Source of the DNA: Acidobacteriota bacterium | GTDB taxonomy: Bacteria > Acidobacteriota > UBA890 | DNA length: 8,557 bases | Direction: 5' to 3' | NCBI GenBank assembly: GCA_022563115.1 | Contig: JADFNY010000147.1 | Location: 1 to 8,557, forward strand | In this document: positions 6,677 through 8,557 of the stretch, in pieces | Numbering within the stretch: the stretch's first letter is position 1 | Layout of the letters: each line of letters starts with the position of its first letter | Position numbers and translations under genes: made by a program | The notes under the pieces: model-generated | Seen by the model: the letters and a program-made list of their open reading frames with translations, nothing else | The model's database searches: none | Told to the model about the DNA's origin: nothing

Positions 6677-7512
6677 TGGGCCGGAGCAAGAAGCGCACGA
6701 AGGGCAAACAACGACCCGACAAGCTGCCGTTCGACAAGTACGCCCTCTACCAGCGCGCTGTCCAGGAGCCCGAGGCCGACATCGAATTCATCGACGAGAC
6801 CTTCGCGGCCCACTTCGACCGTACACCGCACACCTTGCGCGAGGACTTCTGCGCCGCCGCCTACCTGGCCTGCGAGTGGGTCAAGCACGACGACGCTAAC
6901 CGCGCCTGGGGGGTCGATCTCGATCCTGAGCCGCTTGCCTGGGGGCAGGCGAACAACGCCGCGGGATTCGACGAATCACAATCCGAACGGCTGACGCTCA
7001 TCGAAGGCGATGTCCTCGACGTCCGCCACGACCCGGTCGACGTGATCGTGGCGTTCAACTTTTCCTACTACTGTCTCCAGACGCGTAGTGAGCTGCTGCG
7101 CTATTTCACCGCCGCGTACGGCAACCTCGGACCGGGGGGCCTGTTCGTCCTCGATATCTACGGCGGGCCGGAGGCCCAAGAGCTGGTCGAGGAGACCACC
7201 GAGCACGACGGCTTCAACTACGTCTGGGACCAAGACGAGTTCGACCCCATCCAGAGCCGCATGGTTTGCTACATCCACTTCGAGAAGCCGTCGGGCAAGA
7301 AGCGAATGAAGCGCGCCTTCGCCTACGACTGGCGCCTGTGGACAATCCTCGAGGTCCGCGAGGCGCTGAGCGAAGTCGGCTTCGCCCCCACCGAGGTCTA
7401 CTGGGAAGGCACCGAGGAAAAAACCGGCGAAGGCGACGGCGTCTTCACGCTGGAGGAGAGCGCCGAGAACACCGAGTCCTGGATCGCCTACATCGTCGGT
7501 ATCAAGCAGTAG
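6676..7512 (+). CDS. Class I SAM-dependent methyltransferase
   Basis: A 278-residue Rossmann-fold methyltransferase using S-adenosylmethionine; the substrate is unknown. After a very basic N-terminus (MGRSKKRTKGKQ) the family pattern follows: REDFCAAAYLACEWVK (55-70) at motif I, GVDLDPEPLAWG (79-90) with the acidic SAM-ribose contact, LIEGDVLDV (108-116), DVIVAFNFSYYCLQ (122-135) at motif IV, and LGPGGLFVLDIYGG (151-164) at post-motif. The C-terminal half (about 180-278) is a family-specific domain rich in acidic and aromatic residues. Motif I lacks the usual Gly-Thr after EDFC. The ATG at 6676 overlaps the upstream TGA; the frame is open back to 6130, but that extension is the shadow of the membrane protein gene. 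No separate Shine-Dalgarno is seen. Coupling to a membrane protein may hint at a shared envelope-related role, which is speculative. Confidence 0.88.
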   Translation: MGRSKKRTKGKQRPDKLPFDKYALYQRAVQEPEADIEFIDETFAAHFDRTPHTLREDFCAAAYLACEWVKHDDANRAWGVDLDPEPLAWGQANNAAGFDESQSERLTLIEGDVLDVRHDPVDVIVAFNFSYYCLQTRSELLRYFTAAYGNLGPGGLFVLDIYGGPEAQELVEETTEHDGFNYVWDQDEFDPIQSRMVCYIHFEKPSGKKRMKRAFAYDWRLWTILEVREALSEVGFAPTEVYWEGTEEKTGEGDGVFTLEESAENTESWIAYIVGIKQ

Positions 7513-7526
7513 GCCGCTGGCGCGGC
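7513..7526 (+). terminator. Small stem-loop right after the methyltransferase stop
   Basis: GCCGC (7513-7517) and GCGGC (7522-7526) form a 5-base stem with a 4-base loop immediately after the stop codon. There is no U-tract, so it is at best a weak 3'-end structure. Confidence 0.2.
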
Positions 7527-7534
7527 TTGCTTGA

Positions 7535-7570
7535 CAGGGTGCTGAAGAACTCCCGCGGGTGCCGTTACGG
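7535..7570 (+). repeat. Third copy of the intergenic GC-rich repeat
   Basis: This segment matches 5024-5047 at 20 of 24 positions over 7535-7558 and matches 5068-5092 at 23 of 25 over 7544-7568, in the same orientation. It sits in the gap between the convergent methyltransferase and dehydrogenase remnant. Its start, CAGGGTGCTGAAGAAC, resembles the type of terminal sequence seen at some insertion sequences; no transposase is present. Confidence 0.6.
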
Positions 7571-7621
7571 AACCCCGGCGCCGGCTCTGCACACGAACCG
7601 CCGGGCCCGACTCCCCGGCCA

Positions 7622-7867
7622 CTACCAGGGCACACGAGTCCCGGTGAAATCGATGTGCTCGCCGCTGTCCGCTGGTTGGAGTCCGTCGATGACCCGCAAC
7701 AGCCCCGACACGCTGTCTTCGGGCCTCAATGGAGCGCCGGCGCCACCCATGTCGGTAGCCACCCAGCCGGGGTGCAGCACGACGCAGATGAAGCCCTCGG
7801 CGCGGTAATCGATCGCCAGCGAACGCGTTGCCATGTTCAACGCCGCCTTGCTCGTCCGGTAGGAGTA
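7622..7867 (-). pseudogene. Short-chain dehydrogenase/reductase, C-terminal fragment cut at the active site
   Basis: About 81 codons of a C-factor-like SDR. The frame begins YSYRTSKAALNMATRSLAI, which contains the catalytic YxxxK pair, continues with VVLHPGWVATDMGG and the substrate-loop region, and ends with SGEHIDFTGTRVPW, a normal C-terminus for this group. The next upstream codon is TAG (7870-7868), and beyond it there is no SDR sequence, so the NAD(P)-binding Rossmann half (GxxxGxG, about 150 residues) is missing. An internal TTG at 7840 and an ATG at 7834 exist, but a product without the cofactor domain could not be a working reductase. The break lies next to a stretch of low GC and an integrase gene, so disruption by an integrated element is the likeliest cause; an assembly join is the alternative. 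Confidence 0.85.
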
Positions 7868-7870
7868 CTA

Positions 7871-8015
7871 CACCGACCCCCAGGCTGTATCAGGCTGTAC
7901 CGCTTCGGTTCTAAGATTCTTCTAAAGCCTTGACTACACGGGCGTTAATGGTTCATACTCGATTCATGATGTATCAGCAAGTATCGCCAAACCACCGACC
8001 CCCAACAGACCCCCA
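7871..8015 (+). repeat. Short direct repeats in the integrase leader, candidate att or arm sites
   Basis: CACCGACCCCCA occurs at 7871-7882 and 7993-8004, and its core GACCCCCA occurs a third time at 8008-8015. CAGGCTGTAT/CAGGCTGTAC is a tandem pair at 7881-7900, and TGTATCAG occurs at 7886-7893 and 7970-7977. Clusters of short repeats between an element end and its integrase are typical of recombinase arm and core sites. Function is inferred from position only. Confidence 0.45.
7930..7959 (+). promoter_or_regulatory. Candidate sigma-70-like promoter for the integrase
   Basis: TTGACT (7930-7935, 5 of 6 to the -35 consensus) is followed after 18 bases by CATACT (7954-7959, 4 of 6 to the -10 consensus), inside the AT-rich leader. 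A start near 7966 would give a leader of about 65 bases. Consensus match only. Confidence 0.35.
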
Positions 8016-8030
8016 GGAGTTTTCACGCCC

Positions 8031-8557
8031 ATGCCTAAAAAGGATCTGACCGCCCAGCTCATCAAAGGCATAGCGCCGCCGGCGAGCGGTCGCGAAGACT
8101 ACCAGGACAAGAAAGTACCGGGCCTGGTGCTGCGTGTGACCTCGAAGGGCCACAAAAGTTACAGCGTGAGCTACTGGCAGAAAGGCCGCCGCCCCCGCGT
8201 CACCTTGGGCGATGCATCGTTGCTGTCGCTTGCGGACGCCCGAGAGAAGGCGCGGGAGATTTTGCGCGACGTGCGACTCGGGATCGACCCCGCTGCCGAG
8301 AAACGTGAAGCGCAGCGCGAAGAGGAAGAGTCCATCACCTTCGCCGACCTGGCGCACGACTACGTGGACCGCTGGGCGCGTATCTTTAAGATGCCGAAGA
8401 GCGCCCGCGAGGATGAGTTGCGCATCGAGAATACGCTGATCCCACGGTGGGGATCGTGGAAGGCGGCCGACGTCCGGAAGCGCGACGTCAAGGCGGTGAT
8501 TAACGAGCTGGTCGACGCCGGTCATCCTTATATGGCGAACCGGGTCCACGGGCTCAT
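8031..8557 (+). CDS. int: P4-type tyrosine recombinase/integrase, 3' end missing
   Basis: The frame opens at ATG 8031 and runs off the window with no stop after 175 codons. The N-terminus shows the arm-binding domain of P4-like phage integrases (DUF4102 type): MPKKDLTAQLIKGI, then VPGLVLRVTSKGHKSYSVSY (29-48), GRRPRVTLGDASLLSLADAR (52-71) and the DVRLGIDP segment (80-87). A charged linker follows, then the start of the SAM-like core-binding domain (FADLAHDYVDRW, about 104-115, through HPYMANRVHGL). The catalytic domain with the Arg, His and Tyr residues lies beyond the edge, so activity cannot be judged. AGGAG at 8015-8019 lies 11 bases before the ATG, a slightly long but plausible spacing. 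Such enzymes insert islands and prophages, mostly at tRNA genes; here the adjacent disrupted gene is an SDR. The antisense frame at 8549-7974 is a shadow. Confidence 0.9.
   Translation, partial: MPKKDLTAQLIKGIAPPASGREDYQDKKVPGLVLRVTSKGHKSYSVSYWQKGRRPRVTLGDASLLSLADAREKAREILRDVRLGIDPAAEKREAQREEEESITFADLAHDYVDRWARIFKMPKSAREDELRIENTLIPRWGSWKAADVRKRDVKAVINELVDAGHPYMANRVHGL

Larger units (their letters stand above)
7868..8557 (+). mobile_element. Left end of a putative integrated element (genomic island), continues past window
   Basis: The boundary is inferred from three things: the SDR frame stops at 7868, base composition changes abruptly (by hand count 39 of 90 bases G or C over 7901-7990, far below the neighbouring genes), and a P4-type integrase gene starts 160 bases inside, reading away from the boundary. 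The 7868-8030 stretch has short direct repeats but no gene that I can see. The right end and cargo are not in view. Confidence 0.6.

Noticed and set aside
7940..7980. tRNA 3' end as the integration target
   Set aside because: GTTCATACTCGATTC superficially recalls a T-arm, but no acceptor stem, anticodon arm or proper T-stem pairing can be drawn on either strand.
7974..8549. 191-codon minus-strand frame at the right end
   Set aside because: Antisense to the integrase, whose plus-strand reading matches P4-type integrase domains over its whole length.

Overview
The window is GC-rich bacterial DNA with long, tightly packed genes on both strands. No rRNA, tRNA or other strong phylogenetic marker is present. 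The gene content (a bacterial TrpS, a monofunctional proline dehydrogenase, and a three-domain acyl-ACP ligase/ACP/PlsC fusion) would fit an uncultured Gram-negative lineage near the Desulfobacterota, Myxococcota or Binatota. That placement is a low-confidence inference. A probable lipoprotein (lipobox cysteine) and envelope lipid enzymes are consistent with a diderm.

Layout. Positions 1-1662 (+) hold the 3' part of a fold-type I PLP aminotransferase followed with no gap by trpS. Positions 1675-6056 (-) hold three genes, in transcription order: a proline dehydrogenase (6056-5160), a 909-residue fusion of an AMP-forming acyl ligase, an acyl carrier protein and a PlsC acyltransferase (5007-2278), and a small putative lipoprotein (2187-1675) that converges on trpS. 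From 6203 (+) a four-helix membrane protein and a SAM-dependent methyltransferase overlap by one base. The divergent interval between the proline dehydrogenase and the membrane protein carries a long imperfect inverted repeat.

The right end changes character. At 7622-7867 (-) lies only the C-terminal third of a C-factor-like short-chain dehydrogenase, cut off exactly at its catalytic YxxxK motif. Right of the break is a stretch with unusually low GC and short direct repeats, followed by the start of a P4-type tyrosine recombinase (8031 to the window edge). I read this as the left boundary of an integrated genetic element that has disrupted the dehydrogenase gene. The element's cargo lies outside the window.

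Working together: the fusion protein has all the parts to activate a free fatty acid, hold it on its own carrier domain and transfer it to a lysophospholipid-type acceptor. The remaining genes look like ordinary metabolism and translation. A GC-rich repeat family sits in two intergenic gaps (about 5024-5103 and 7535-7570). The items most worth a second look are the fusion architecture, the element boundary inside the dehydrogenase active-site motif, and the inverted repeat upstream of the proline dehydrogenase.
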